Assembly: GCA_937981555.1 (NCBI GenBank)
Contig: CALJOK010000071.1
Coordinates: 1-52,968 of the forward strand
DNA from: an uncultured Saprospiraceae bacterium
GTDB lineage: Bacteria; Bacteroidota; Bacteroidia; Chitinophagales; Saprospiraceae
DNA length: 52,968 nucleotides
Direction: 5' to 3'
The translations under genes were made by a program, and so were the position numbers. Shown here piece after piece: positions 40,546 to 49,095 of this stretch (its first letter is position 1; every line of letters starts with the position of its first letter). Below the pieces are notes generated by a model that was not told the DNA's origin, searched no databases, and was given only the letters and a program-made list of their open reading frames with translations.

Positions 40546-41292
40546 ATGAAATTACTACAAGACAAAGTCGCTATCATCACAGGAGGTTCTCGCGGAATCG
40601 GTGAAGCTATTGCTAAAAGATATGCTGAGCAAGGTGCTTCAGTTGCCTTCACTTATCGTTCGTCAGAAGAGCGAGCTAAGAAAATCGAAACGGAACTTCA
40701 AGCGATGGGAGTAAAAGCAAAAGGATACAAATCTGATGCAAGTTCCTATGAGCAGGCTGAAGCATTGGTCAAAGACGTTTTGGAAGAATTTGGACGAGTG
40801 GATATTTTAATTAACAATGCTGGAATCACCCGTGATAATTTGATGCTTCGGATGACTGAAGAGCAATGGGATCAAGTAATTGAAACGAATCTAAAATCGG
40901 TTTTTAATTTGACGAAACAAGTTATAAGACCAATGATGAAAAATCGAAGTGGTTCGATTATAAATATGAGTTCTGTGGTTGGTGTTTTTGGAAATGCAGG
41001 ACAAGCTAACTATGCTGCATCCAAAGCTGGAATGATTGGTTTTTCAAAATCAATCGCAAAGGAAATTGGTTCAAGAGGAATTCGTTGTAATTCGATTGCT
41101 CCAGGTTTTATAGAAACAGATATGACGGATGAATTGGATGATAAAACGAAAGAAGCATTTCTTGCAAGCATTCCAATGAAACGATTAGGTGCTCCAAATG
41201 AAGTGGCAGATGTATGTGTGTTTTTAGGATCAGATATGTCAAAATATGTTTCAGGACAAACGATTAGTGTTTGCGGAGCATTGAATACGTAG
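40546..41292 (+). CDS. fabG: 3-oxoacyl-ACP reductase FabG
   Basis: A 248-residue NADPH-dependent short-chain dehydrogenase that reduces 3-oxoacyl-ACP in fatty acid elongation. GGSRGIGEAIA is the cofactor loop, NNAGITRDNLMLRM is the FabG-specific stretch, and the Ser-Tyr-Lys triad is in SSVVGVFGNAGQANYAASK. The ending GQTISVCGALNT is close to the usual FabG end. Length is typical. It is a single gene, with a small intergenic palindrome after it. Confidence 0.94.
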   Translation: MKLLQDKVAIITGGSRGIGEAIAKRYAEQGASVAFTYRSSEERAKKIETELQAMGVKAKGYKSDASSYEQAEALVKDVLEEFGRVDILINNAGITRDNLMLRMTEEQWDQVIETNLKSVFNLTKQVIRPMMKNRSGSIINMSSVVGVFGNAGQANYAASKAGMIGFSKSIAKEIGSRGIRCNSIAPGFIETDMTDELDDKTKEAFLASIPMKRLGAPNEVADVCVFLGSDMSKYVSGQTISVCGALNT

Positions 41293-41301
41293 TTTCAATA
41301 T

Positions 41302-41338
41302 GCAGTTTTCAGTAGGCATACTGCTTTCTGAAAACTGC
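41302..41338. repeat. Intergenic palindrome with CAGTAGGCA motif, copy 1
   Basis: GCAGTTTTCAG at 41302-41312 pairs with CTGAAAACTGC at 41328-41338. The loop side includes CAGTAGGCA, shared with the element at 49096-49133. Located right after fabG. Confidence 0.65.
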
Positions 41339-41444
41339 GTACTTCATACTGGCAACTGCCAATTTTTTTAAGTAAATTGCTTCTTTTTACCCTCCTACCG
41401 ATTATTGTTTCCAATTTTTTTTGAAAAAAGATAACTCAACACCC

Positions 41445-41696
41445 ATGAAAAAGTTAGTTGAAATACTTTTGGTATTTGCTTTAGTAGGCGTATTGTTTAA
41501 TTCATGCAAAGAAGATGAACATTGCATTGAATGTGTAATTACCATCGCAGGATTGGAAGAGGATAAAGGACAATCTTGTGGTAGTAAAGGTGAAATTGAT
41601 AGACTCGAAGCTGAATATCAAGCAACGGTAGATCGAGAAAATTCTATCGTAGGGCAGTCTGCTTCAAAGAATTGTACGAGGTATATTTTGCCATAG
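41445..41696 (+). CDS. Small Cys-containing lipoprotein
   Basis: An 83-residue lipoprotein, starting at ATG 41445 rather than the upstream TTG. The signal ends VLFNSC (Cys about 19), and the mature part has four more cysteines (HCIECV, QSCG, KNCTR), suggesting disulfides in the periplasm or at the surface. Family not recognised. It lies between fabG and the convergent Nudix gene. Confidence 0.6.
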   Translation: MKKLVEILLVFALVGVLFNSCKEDEHCIECVITIAGLEEDKGQSCGSKGEIDRLEAEYQATVDRENSIVGQSASKNCTRYILP

Positions 41697-41725
41697 TTTA
41701 GTTGATCAGTTGAACTTATTATTAA

Positions 41726-42190
41726 TTACTGTTTATGTATGAAGTGCTTAATATCAGTTGCTAAGAGATCATCAAGAGATTGAACTAGGCAAGTAGGTTT
41801 GATCGATTCAACTTTCATATCTTCAATCGAAATCCATTTAAATAAATAGGTTACTCCAAATTCTTCTATCTCGAAATCATCGGATGGAATCGTTCCATCT
41901 TGTAATTCGATATGATGAATAAATTCTAATTCGTGGTAATCTAGTTGATTATATTCAAAGAAATTTTCCACCACATATTTGAGTGACTTTACTTTAACAA
42001 CGCACTCAAGTTCTTCTTGGAATTCTCGTTGCAAAGTTTCCTTAGAGTCTTCTAAAAACTCAGCTCGCCCACCAGGAAGCATCCATGATTTTCCATCAAT
42101 GAATTTGTGAAAAAGAATTTTCCCTTCTCGATGAAGGATACCTGAGATTCGGTAGTTGAATTTTTTGTTGTCTTTTCGAAAATTAATCAT
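41726..42190 (-). CDS. Nudix hydrolase
   Basis: A 154-residue nucleotide/NDP-X hydrolase. The Nudix box is GRAEFLEDSKETLQREFQEEL, matching GX5EX7REUXEEX up to the final glycine, which is Glu here. GKSWMLPGG precedes the box, as usual. Metal-binding glutamates are retained, so it is probably active. The substrate cannot be predicted. It is separated from the nitroreductase gene by a REPIN-like palindrome. Confidence 0.86.
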   Translation of the reverse strand: MINFRKDNKKFNYRISGILHREGKILFHKFIDGKSWMLPGGRAEFLEDSKETLQREFQEELECVVKVKSLKYVVENFFEYNQLDYHELEFIHHIELQDGTIPSDDFEIEEFGVTYLFKWISIEDMKVESIKPTCLVQSLDDLLATDIKHFIHKQ

Positions 42191-42210
42191 GCAGTACTTT
42201 TTTTTTAATT

Positions 42211-42288
42211 CGAACCAAGGTCGCTTCGCTTAACGAACTACAACACCGTTCAGATCTGTGGTTCGTTAAGCGAAGCGACTTTGGTTCG
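42211..42288. repeat. REPIN-like doublet with GTRG heads, copy B
   Basis: Arms 42211-42238 and 42261-42288 pair over 28 bp with one mismatch. Outward of the core they carry GTAG (left, read on the minus strand) and GTGG (right), each followed by a TTCGTTAAGCGAA hairpin. It belongs to the same family as 25562-25641. Confidence 0.82.
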
Positions 42289-42294
42289 CAAATA

Positions 42295-42960
42295 TCAATA
42301 CCATCGAATAACTTCCTCTGCTCCTTTTCTTTCAAAATCAGGCACTTTCGCATCTTCACTTGGATAGCCAACAGGAAGTACTAAATATGGTCGTTCATTC
42401 TCAGGTCGATCCAATATTTTTTGTAAAAAATTCATTGGACTTGGTGTATGAGTCAATGTAACCAAACCTGCTTGATGAATAGCTGAGATCAAAAAACCAC
42501 ATGCAATCCCAACAGACTCATTGACATAATAATTCTTTTGGCGAGAACCATTTTCATCCAAGTCATAAGCTTTTTTAAAAACGATAATTAACCAAGGAGC
42601 AATTTCCAAAAAAGGTTTTTCCCAATTCGTTCCAATCGGTTTTAGTGCATCTAACCACTCATCCGACATTCGATTATGGTAACTTTCATACTCCTCTTTT
42701 TCCGCAGCTTTTTTGATTTCGCTTTTGATAAAAGGATTGCTCACCGCACAAAAAGTCCAAGGTTGTTTGTGCGCTCCTGAGGGGGCGGAAGCTGCAGTCA
42801 TGATAATTTTTTCAATCACTTCTTTTGGAACATCTTGATTGGAAAAATCTCTGACGGATCTTCGAAGGTTCAAATTTTGATAAAACTCATAACTACGTTG
42901 AGTCATTTTTTCCTCATCAAATTGAAGTCTATTGTAAGGAATAAAAGATGGCTTATCCAT
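42295..42960 (-). CDS. Nitroreductase-family flavoprotein, iodotyrosine-deiodinase-like
   Basis: A 221-residue FMN enzyme. RRSVRDFSNQDVP is the FMN-binding start, and ASAPSGAHKQPWTF is characteristic of the iodotyrosine deiodinase (IYD/DEHAL1) branch. The lid segment YESYHNRMSDEWLDALKP followed by GTNWEKPFLEIAPWLI matches the part of IYD that closes over halotyrosine, including a Glu, a Tyr and a Lys in corresponding places. LPVGYPSEDAKVPD near the end is also IYD-like. It may be a reductive dehalogenase of halotyrosines or a related aromatic compound. Assignment to the branch is by motif; substrate is inference. Confidence 0.85.
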   Translation of the reverse strand: MDKPSFIPYNRLQFDEEKMTQRSYEFYQNLNLRRSVRDFSNQDVPKEVIEKIIMTAASAPSGAHKQPWTFCAVSNPFIKSEIKKAAEKEEYESYHNRMSDEWLDALKPIGTNWEKPFLEIAPWLIIVFKKAYDLDENGSRQKNYYVNESVGIACGFLISAIHQAGLVTLTHTPSPMNFLQKILDRPENERPYLVLPVGYPSEDAKVPDFERKGAEEVIRWY

Positions 42961-42990
42961 AAATTAGTTTGACTAGTTTTTTTCTAAAAA

Positions 42991-43713
42991 TTATAAATCA
43001 CCTAACTGTGGCCGAATAACAATATCTTCCACAACTGCCGATGAACTCATCGTCCAAGCTCCCCAAGTTGCATTGGCAATATCGCTTGCCAACATCAATC
43101 GACTCTTCGGCAAATCAACGCCTGCCCATGAATTGGACCAAGTCGCTCCAGGTAAAATGGAGGTCACTCGAATTCCTTTGTCTTTCATTTCCTCTCGCAA
43201 TACTTTGGAAAAACCAAGCAAAGCAAATTTAGAAATAGAGTAGGAACCACCGTTTGGATAGGCGATTTTACTTGCGATAGAACACATATTAAAGATGTGT
43301 TTTTTGTTTGAAGCATTTTTACTTCTTGATTTTTTTAACATCGTCGGAAGGAGAGCACGTGTCAAATAATAGGCGCTGTATAAATTAGTATTGATTTGAG
43401 ATTCTAAAGTTCCATCTTCTTCATTCGCAATTTCTCCAGGCAAAAAGACACCAGCGTTATTGATTAAAATATCCACCGTTTTCCATTTTGATAAAACGAA
43501 CTTGGCAAAAGATTGGACTTGAGTTTTTTTACTCATGTCTGTTTTTTTGACCAAAACTTCTATGTTGGGAAATTTTTCAGCAAAGGCTTTTTTGAGTGAT
43601 TTTAGGTCGTCGGCGTTTCGAGCGTTAAGGGCAAGATTGAATCCTTCGGCTGCAAATTTTTCAGCAATGGCTAATCCAATTCCTTTGGTTGCGCCGGTGA
43701 TGATTACGTTCAT
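42991..43713 (-). CDS. Short-chain dehydrogenase/reductase (SDR)
   Basis: A 240-residue NAD(P)-dependent oxidoreductase. TGATKGIGLAIA is the cofactor loop, NNAGVFLPGEI is the second SDR motif, and the catalytic Ser-Tyr-Lys is in MCSIASKIAYPNGGSYSISK. The C-terminal part replaces the usual PGxxxT with ILPGATWSN. Substrate unknown. It is 30 bases upstream of the IYD-like gene on the same strand, so the two may work on one compound. Confidence 0.9.
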   Translation of the reverse strand: MNVIITGATKGIGLAIAEKFAAEGFNLALNARNADDLKSLKKAFAEKFPNIEVLVKKTDMSKKTQVQSFAKFVLSKWKTVDILINNAGVFLPGEIANEEDGTLESQINTNLYSAYYLTRALLPTMLKKSRSKNASNKKHIFNMCSIASKIAYPNGGSYSISKFALLGFSKVLREEMKDKGIRVTSILPGATWSNSWAGVDLPKSRLMLASDIANATWGAWTMSSSAVVEDIVIRPQLGDL

Positions 43714-43756
43714 ATTGTATTTTTTTTTGTAAAATGTAAATATATTAGTGGAAGCG

Positions 43757-44476
43757 TTATTCGAATCTAGATTCTGGAATCATCCAAACGGGAATTGAAT
43801 AACCACAAAAGAGACTATTTTTCGCATAAAGGTTGAAAAAAAAGTGCGCATCTATTTTTTCTCCAAAGTAATATTCATTTTCAGTTAAGATTTTTAAATT
43901 TTTAAAATGATAGTGTGAATATCGCAGTCCTTCATAAAGTTCTTCTTTAAATAGAATGTGAAGAGAGCTATTCTTTTTATTAGAAATATGAGTAGAATTA
44001 ATTTGTTTAATTCCATCTCTGATTTTTTCAAATTTGGTAAAATTATTTTTGAAAAAAATTAGAGTTTCTTGAAAAATAGTATCATTAGGAGCATGCTCAA
44101 TTTTAATTAGCCATTTTTCACCATTTATAAAAGTATCAATCGGACCTTGTGAAAATTGAGATTTGTAATAATCAAAATGTGAATTGTCAAATCCTAGGTC
44201 TGAAGTGTTTTCTTTTACATTTAGTGTTAAATAATTTTCTCCCTTTTCATTTAAATCTAAATCATAATTTGACAATTCTTCCGAAAGAAAGCGAATCTCA
44301 TCAAAAGTGTTTTTATTTTCAAAATAAGTTTTAATAGCGATTTTCTCTTCGTTTAAAAATCTTTTTTCAGCCAAATAACCCAAAAAGAAAAGTTCCAAGA
44401 ATACATAAGCAACTATTGCAAATGCTCCCAAAATTCTTCCACGTTTCAACCATTTTTTATCCATTAGAGCAAACAT
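43757..44476 (-). CDS. Hypothetical protein with one N-terminal membrane segment
   Basis: A 239-residue protein. A basic start (KKWLKRGRILG) leads into a membrane segment at about 13-36, and the rest is a soluble, aromatic-rich domain predicted outside the inner membrane. No motif is recognised. It is divergent from mlaE and lies 43 bases from the SDR gene start on the same strand. Confidence 0.6.
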   Translation of the reverse strand: MFALMDKKWLKRGRILGAFAIVAYVFLELFFLGYLAEKRFLNEEKIAIKTYFENKNTFDEIRFLSEELSNYDLDLNEKGENYLTLNVKENTSDLGFDNSHFDYYKSQFSQGPIDTFINGEKWLIKIEHAPNDTIFQETLIFFKNNFTKFEKIRDGIKQINSTHISNKKNSSLHILFKEELYEGLRYSHYHFKNLKILTENEYYFGEKIDAHFFFNLYAKNSLFCGYSIPVWMIPESRFE

Positions 44477-44509
44477 TCGTTTGATAAACTACGTTTAACA
44501 AAAAACTTC

Positions 44510-44517
44510 TATATTTG
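44510..44517 (+). promoter_or_regulatory. Candidate -7 box for mlaE-mlaF
   Basis: TATATTTG fits the Bacteroidota -7 consensus and lies 76 bases upstream of the mlaE start. The nearest TTTG (44480-44483) is farther than the usual spacing, so the -33 part is uncertain. Confidence 0.4.
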
Positions 44518-44592
44518 CGGCAAAATTACAATTATTCCTGCACTATTAACTAGAAGGGAAATCGAGTTTAAATTCCAGAAGATTCTACATTA

Positions 44593-45339
44593 ATGAACGT
44601 TAATTTTTTCTATCATTTTGGTCGGTATGTTATGTTGTTGCGAACTGCTATTTCGCGACCTGAGAAATTTTCAATGTATTGGAAAGAAACGATGCGCCAA
44701 ATGGATGATATCGGAGTTGGTTCAATCATTATCGTCAGTATTATTGCGATATTTATTGGAGCGGTGACTGCGGTGCAATTTGCCTATCAATTGGATGGAA
44801 CTTTGGTGCCTCGTTGGTACATCGGATACATTGTAAGAGATAGTACGATTATCGAATTAGCTCCCACGATTTCATGTTTGGTTTTGGCAGGTAAAGTCGG
44901 ATCTAATATCGCAGCAGAAATAGGAGGAATGCGTCAAAAGGAACATATTGACGCAATGGAAATCATGGGAGTAAATACTGCTTCGTATTTGATTTTACCA
45001 AAAGTAATTGCTGGTTTAGTGATGATTCCGATCTTGGTTTGTATGGCAGCATTTATCAGTATTTTGGGAGGTTATCTTTCAAGTGTGGTAGGTGGATTGA
45101 TTACGCATGAAGAATATTTGAGAGGATTGCGATCTTTCTTTTCGGATCATAATGTGGTAATGATGGTGATAAAATCTTTGGTTTTTGCATTTATATTAAC
45201 CACAGTTTCAGCTTATCAAGGATATTATGTTAAAGGTGGCAGTATAGAATTGGGACAAGCAAGTACCCAAGCTGTGGTGTATTCAGATATTTTAATTTTA
45301 TTGGCAGATTATGTAATTGCATTGTTATTGACTCAATAG
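44593..45339 (+). CDS. mlaE: MlaE-family lipid ABC transporter permease
   Basis: A 248-residue inner-membrane permease of the Mla phospholipid transport system, which moves lipids between inner and outer membranes. IGAVTAVQFAYQL and VLAGKVGSNIAAEIGGMRQKEHIDAMEIMG are the family-defining stretches (the second spans about 98-127). Five to six membrane segments are visible. It is followed by mlaF six bases after the stop, forming a two-gene operon. The substrate-binding MlaD gene is not here. Confidence 0.93.
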   Translation: MNVNFFYHFGRYVMLLRTAISRPEKFSMYWKETMRQMDDIGVGSIIIVSIIAIFIGAVTAVQFAYQLDGTLVPRWYIGYIVRDSTIIELAPTISCLVLAGKVGSNIAAEIGGMRQKEHIDAMEIMGVNTASYLILPKVIAGLVMIPILVCMAAFISILGGYLSSVVGGLITHEEYLRGLRSFFSDHNVVMMVIKSLVFAFILTTVSAYQGYYVKGGSIELGQASTQAVVYSDILILLADYVIALLLTQ

Positions 45340-45345
45340 AAAAAT

Positions 45346-46113
45346 ATGATTAGAGCAGTTGACATACGGAAATCATTTGGTGAGACAGAAGTGTTGAAGG
45401 GCATATCTATGACTTTCGAGAAAGGTAAAACCAATTTGATTATAGGGAGGAGTGGAGCTGGTAAAACTGTTTTACTTAAGTTGCTAGTTGGTTTGATGGA
45501 ACCTACTCAAGGGGAGATATGGTATGGAAATGATAATTTTTCTGAGATGGAAAAAAAGCAACGACGAGCGATACGAATGGAAGTGGGAATGCTTTTTCAA
45601 GGTTCTGCGCTTTTTGATTCGATGACAGTTGAAGAGAATGTAAGATTTCCTTTGGACATGTTTACCAATATGACTCGAAAGGAAAAGCAAAAGCAAGTTG
45701 ATTATTGTTTGGAAAGAGTAGAGTTGGTTGGTGCGAATAAAAAATTCCCTTCAGAGACGAGTGGTGGAATGCAAAAAAGAGTAGGAATTGCTCGCTCAAT
45801 TGTCTTGAATCCAAAATACCTTTTTTGTGATGAACCGAACTCAGGGCTTGATCCTAAAACAGCCCTTCTTATCGATGAGCTCATCAAAAGAATTACTTAC
45901 GAAAATGAAATGACCACGATCATTAATACTCATGATATGAACTCTGTCATGGAAATTGGTGATAATATCGCATTGTTATATCTAGGAGAATTGGCTTGGC
46001 AGGGGAATAAGTCGGAAGTACTCGATAGTGATAATGAACTATTGCAAGATTTTATTTTTGCATCTCCTTTCCTTCAGCGTTTGAGAGACGCTGCTCTTCA
46101 GAATACTAAATAA
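45346..46113 (+). CDS. mlaF: MlaF-family lipid ABC transporter ATPase
   Basis: A 255-residue ATPase partner of MlaE. Walker A is IIGRSGAGKT, the signature is ETSGGMQKRVGIARS, and Walker B is YLFCDEPNSGLDP; the H-loop is THDMNSV. SETSGGM and the PNSGLDP form are typical of MlaF. It couples ATP hydrolysis to lipid transfer through MlaE. It lies six bases downstream of mlaE and ends before a bidirectional terminator. Confidence 0.94.
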   Translation: MIRAVDIRKSFGETEVLKGISMTFEKGKTNLIIGRSGAGKTVLLKLLVGLMEPTQGEIWYGNDNFSEMEKKQRRAIRMEVGMLFQGSALFDSMTVEENVRFPLDMFTNMTRKEKQKQVDYCLERVELVGANKKFPSETSGGMQKRVGIARSIVLNPKYLFCDEPNSGLDPKTALLIDELIKRITYENEMTTIINTHDMNSVMEIGDNIALLYLGELAWQGNKSEVLDSDNELLQDFIFASPFLQRLRDAALQNTK

Positions 46114-46168
46114 TATTTAGACCGCACGATCTGTCCTCTTTTAGCGAAGTGATCTATCACCAAAAAAG

Positions 46169-46200
46169 AATAGCCCACTTCAAAAAAGAAGTAGGCTATT
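46169..46200. terminator. Bidirectional terminator between mlaF and the convergent gene
   Basis: AATAGCCCACTTC at 46169-46181 pairs with GAAGTAGGCTATT at 46188-46200 with one bulge, around an A loop. It lies between two convergent genes. Confidence 0.7.
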
Positions 46201-46227
46201 TCCGTCCTCGGTCTCAAAAAAAGAAAA

Positions 46228-46755
46228 CTACATCTTTTTGCGTTTACCCCTTTTATATTTCAAAGCTTGCGCTTCAGGAGCATGAGGGATGATGACCTCA
46301 TTTACAAATATCTTTAAGCTCTTTGAATTATTGAAATTAGCTAAAATGCAATAAGAGTATTTACCACTCTCTAATTGTTGCATGTAGACACTTCCAAAAC
46401 GTTCAAATAGCGGAAAATTTCTTTTCAACTTTTCATCAGATTGTAACAATTCAATTACATAACCTGAAAAAGAATTGTCTAGGGATTTGTGATGGCGGAA
46501 ATATGAAGGAATTTCTTCTTCTATATCACCTTTAGGCATTAGTTTTACATCCGCAGATTCAGTATAGTATACAGGTATATCTTGGGGGGTGTTGGTGTCT
46601 AATGTTGTCTGATTGGAAATGCTACTAAGGTCAGTTAACATCTCAACTGAGATGGTAAAGAATCCTTCATCTTGAGCGAAAACGGTGGTTGCACTCAAAA
46701 AAAAGAGAAAGGTGCTGGTTTTAATTAGCCTTCTTGTTGACTTATAGCGATCCAT
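46228..46755 (-). CDS. Exported protein with SPOR-like C-terminal segment
   Basis: A 175-residue protein. A signal peptide covers about 10-28 (STFLFFLSATTVFAQ). The C-terminal 55 residues (FERFGSVYMQQLESGKYSYC, then NNSKSLKIFVNEVIIPHAPEAQAL) have the alternating strand/helix pattern of a SPOR-like peptidoglycan-binding domain, although no strong match can be claimed. A strongly basic end (KYKRGKRKKM) follows. It is transcribed alone, convergent with mlaF. Confidence 0.65.
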   Translation of the reverse strand: MDRYKSTRRLIKTSTFLFFLSATTVFAQDEGFFTISVEMLTDLSSISNQTTLDTNTPQDIPVYYTESADVKLMPKGDIEEEIPSYFRHHKSLDNSFSGYVIELLQSDEKLKRNFPLFERFGSVYMQQLESGKYSYCILANFNNSKSLKIFVNEVIIPHAPEAQALKYKRGKRKKM

Positions 46756-46819
46756 AGTGTTTTTTATAGAGTATCCCTTTCGTAAAAGGTATACATCAAG
46801 TTAGTGTTTCGAAAAATAA

Positions 46820-46906
46820 TTATTGATCTTCTACCGATTGGTTAGTAGATGCAAATGATATCACAGCAATTAAAGAAATCGTTACAGAAAAATAAAAAAG
46901 AAGCAT
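46820..46906 (-). CDS. Possible 28-residue hydrophobic small protein
   Basis: An ATG-initiated frame encoding MLLFYFSVTISLIAVISFAS followed by a short polar tail. The hydrophobic core could be a membrane or signal segment, like those of other small genes in the window. There is no conservation evidence, and it is short enough to occur by chance. Confidence 0.2.
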   Translation of the reverse strand: MLLFYFSVTISLIAVISFASTNQSVEDQ

Positions 46907-47473
46907 AGGCTTTTTGTTTTGAATACTTCCTAAACTTTTTAAAATTTAGTTAGCGTTTGATTCTTTTTTGGGGTTAATATATGTTGATTGTGACACAAAT
47001 ATATGTTTTTTTATCATATAAAAAAATACAAATATTGATTTTTATTATGTTTGTTGAAAGATTTGGAAAATTGATGTGACTCAATAATTAAAGGAATTAT
47101 TGAACATAAAGGAAGGAGTACTAAAAAATTGGAAATGAAATAAATGGTAAGAGGAGGACTGAAAACATCAAGCGGTAGGTTTTATTGAGTATTAGGTGTT
47201 AGTTATACATGTATTATTTTTATTTTATATTTGTTTTTTATTTAATCTGTGACAGTACTTATTTTTTACCTTTTTTTAATGTGGAATAAAAAAATAATTT
47301 TTCCGAAACTTTAATCAATATCAATTAATTAGAGATTTTTCTAAAAAAATAATAATCTACTCAACTCGCAGCTTTTTTTTTATCTAAGATTATTCATTTG
47401 TAATTATCCCTCTGACCATATTTTAATTACATCTTTCCAAAATAGATAAATCAATTTTATTGCAAAATATCAT

Positions 47474-47503
47474 TTTGTTTATTGTACGAAAAACATATAT
47501 TTG
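47474..47503 (+). promoter_or_regulatory. Promoter of tRNA-Leu
   Basis: TTTG (47474-47477), 18 bases, then TATATTTG (47496-47503): a good match to the Bacteroidota -33/-7 consensus. The -7 box ends 26 bases before the tRNA. Confidence 0.75.
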
Positions 47504-47529
47504 CACCCCGATATTGATTATTGGAAAAG

Positions 47530-47616
47530 GCCCAGGTGGTGGAATTGGTAGACACGCTAGCTTGAGGGGCTAGTGCTCGCAAGAGCGTGCAGGTTCAACT
47601 CCTGTTCTGGGCACCA
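47530..47616 (+). tRNA. tRNA-Leu (anticodon GAG)
   Basis: The 7-bp acceptor stem GCCCAGG pairs with TCTGGGC. The anticodon stem CTAGC/GCTAG holds loop TTGAGGG with anticodon GAG. A long variable arm, as in all tRNA-Leu, and a TTC-AA T-loop are present. CCA is encoded at 47614-47616. A hairpin terminator follows at 47622-47654. Confidence 0.95.
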
Positions 47617-47621
47617 TATTT

Positions 47622-47654
47622 AAGAGGTTGAATTCATTTTGAGTTCAACCTCTT
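47622..47654 (+). terminator. Terminator after tRNA-Leu
   Basis: AAGAGGTTGAA pairs with TTCAACCTCTT (11 bp) around an 11-base loop, five bases past the tRNA end. Confidence 0.7.
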
Positions 47655-47756
47655 CCTCATTTTGAACCATCCTTATTTTGTTTTTTGAAAGATCTGAGTT
47701 GTTTTATTTTTCAAAAAATCTACTAACTTTACGATTCACCTAAAAAAATATACAGA

Positions 47757-48311
47757 ATGGATATACCTGGATTAATTGGAAAAGTGGAAGATTATAAAAA
47801 AATTAGAAACAACACCAATATATATCGGAAAGCTTGGGATGCTAAAATCAAACCAATGCTTCATGAAAAACTTGGCGAAATAATTAAAGAAACAGGTTTG
47901 GAAGCTATAGTGGTTGAAAAAACCGAAATGGATAATTTGGAAGCCGTTGTTTTAGATTTAGGACAAGAAGAAAGTGGAATCAGCCAAAGAGTAACGGATA
48001 GCTTAAATAAATCATTGATTCGATATAATGGTATGTTGGTTTACCAACAATTGTTTAATGGAAAAATTATTATCATGATTGTTCCTCCTTTTATTGAAGG
48101 ATTGGGACAACCAAAGCCTCCGTATAATCTTGAAATATTGAGGCCAGAAGAATTGAAATCACCATTTTTATTTAGACATATCGAAAAATTGCTAAAAGAA
48201 GTAACCGAGTGGGAAGACTTTGATGATGATTTACCAGAGAAGAAAGCAATTGGATTCCAAACTGGATTTAAAAATAATGCAGTTATCAGAGAAGGAATTG
48301 TAGGGAGTTAG
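47757..48311 (+). CDS. Conserved-looking hypothetical protein
   Basis: A 184-residue soluble protein, MDIPGLIGKVEDYKKIRNNT at the start, without signal or membrane segments. An alpha/beta middle (EAIVVEKTEMDNLEAVVLDLG) and an MLVYQQLFNGKIIIMIVPPFIEGLG core suggest a compact fold. The family is not recognised. It is followed at once by a strong terminator, so it is monocistronic. Confidence 0.65.
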   Translation: MDIPGLIGKVEDYKKIRNNTNIYRKAWDAKIKPMLHEKLGEIIKETGLEAIVVEKTEMDNLEAVVLDLGQEESGISQRVTDSLNKSLIRYNGMLVYQQLFNGKIIIMIVPPFIEGLGQPKPPYNLEILRPEELKSPFLFRHIEKLLKEVTEWEDFDDDLPEKKAIGFQTGFKNNAVIREGIVGS

Positions 48312-48339
48312 TAATAAGACCTCCTCAAATAAAAATTAG

Positions 48340-48376
48340 AAAAGCGGATGTCAAACTCTATTTGACATCCGCTTTT
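48340..48376 (+). terminator. Terminator after the 184-residue protein gene
   Basis: Perfect 16-bp stem (48340-48355 with 48361-48376), five-base loop, A tract before and T tract after. Confidence 0.85.
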
Positions 48377-48475
48377 TTATTAGAATATTGAAAAAGTCTG
48401 CATAAGGCATCTGATATTTTTAAAAAAAAAGTGCAAATTGCAAAAAAAAGAAATCACCTAAAATTTAATCTAATT

Positions 48476-49081
48476 ATGACTCTTTTAAATACATTCAAAT
48501 TATTTATTTATTCATTTTTCTTTTTAGGATTAATGGCCTGTGGGAGCAAAGCTTCTTCGTCCAGCAAAACGGACAGTAAAGTAGCCACCGTGGATACAGC
48601 AACTCCTAAAACAACAACTCCTGCATCTAAACCTGCGACTGCTTCCAAAAAAGTAACTATCTCAGGAAAAGATATGACGGTAAAACCAGGAGAAGAATTT
48701 TGTGTGGATGTACAAGTCTCTAATTTTATCGACGTAATCTCGATGCAGTACAGTACCAACTTCGATAGTAAAGTGTTAGAATTTGTGGGAGTGAAAAATT
48801 CTTCGCTAAAAGATTTGTCTACAAAATTGAATGGATCAAACTTTGCTCGAGCGAAGGGCGAAGTCAACACGTTAAGATTATCATGGTTTGTGCAAGACTT
48901 GAAAGGTATTTCACTTTATGATGGTTCAACGATTTACCAAGTTTGTTTTAAAGCGATTGGTAAAAGTGGAACGGTTACAGAAGTTGATTTCGCAGAAAAA
49001 CCAATGACTGGCGAAATTGGAAATTCAAAATATCAACCAATGCCAGCTGAGTTTGGTGCAGCTAAAATTACGATTGAGTAA
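48476..49081 (+). CDS. Cohesin-like-domain lipoprotein
   Basis: A 201-residue lipoprotein. The frame opens at 48431, but ATG 48476 gives a clean signal (FLGLMAC, Cys about 21). A Ser/Thr/Lys/Pro-rich linker (about 23-55) is followed by a beta domain beginning MTVKPGEEFCVDVQVSNF with MQYSTNFDSKVLEF, the pattern of cohesin-like domains. The domain would sit at the periplasmic or outer-membrane surface. No dockerin is seen in the window, so a partner is unknown. A repeat element follows the stop. Confidence 0.8.
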   Translation: MTLLNTFKLFIYSFFFLGLMACGSKASSSSKTDSKVATVDTATPKTTTPASKPATASKKVTISGKDMTVKPGEEFCVDVQVSNFIDVISMQYSTNFDSKVLEFVGVKNSSLKDLSTKLNGSNFARAKGEVNTLRLSWFVQDLKGISLYDGSTIYQVCFKAIGKSGTVTEVDFAEKPMTGEIGNSKYQPMPAEFGAAKITIE

Positions 49082-49095
49082 ATGACTAAGCAGTA

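Larger units (their letters stand above)
46756..47529. other. 774-base gene-poor region upstream of tRNA-Leu
   Basis: Very AT-rich. It contains a tiny minus-strand frame (46820-46906) and, at its right end, a good promoter for the tRNA. I see no other gene, RNA or strong hairpin. Confidence 0.5.
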
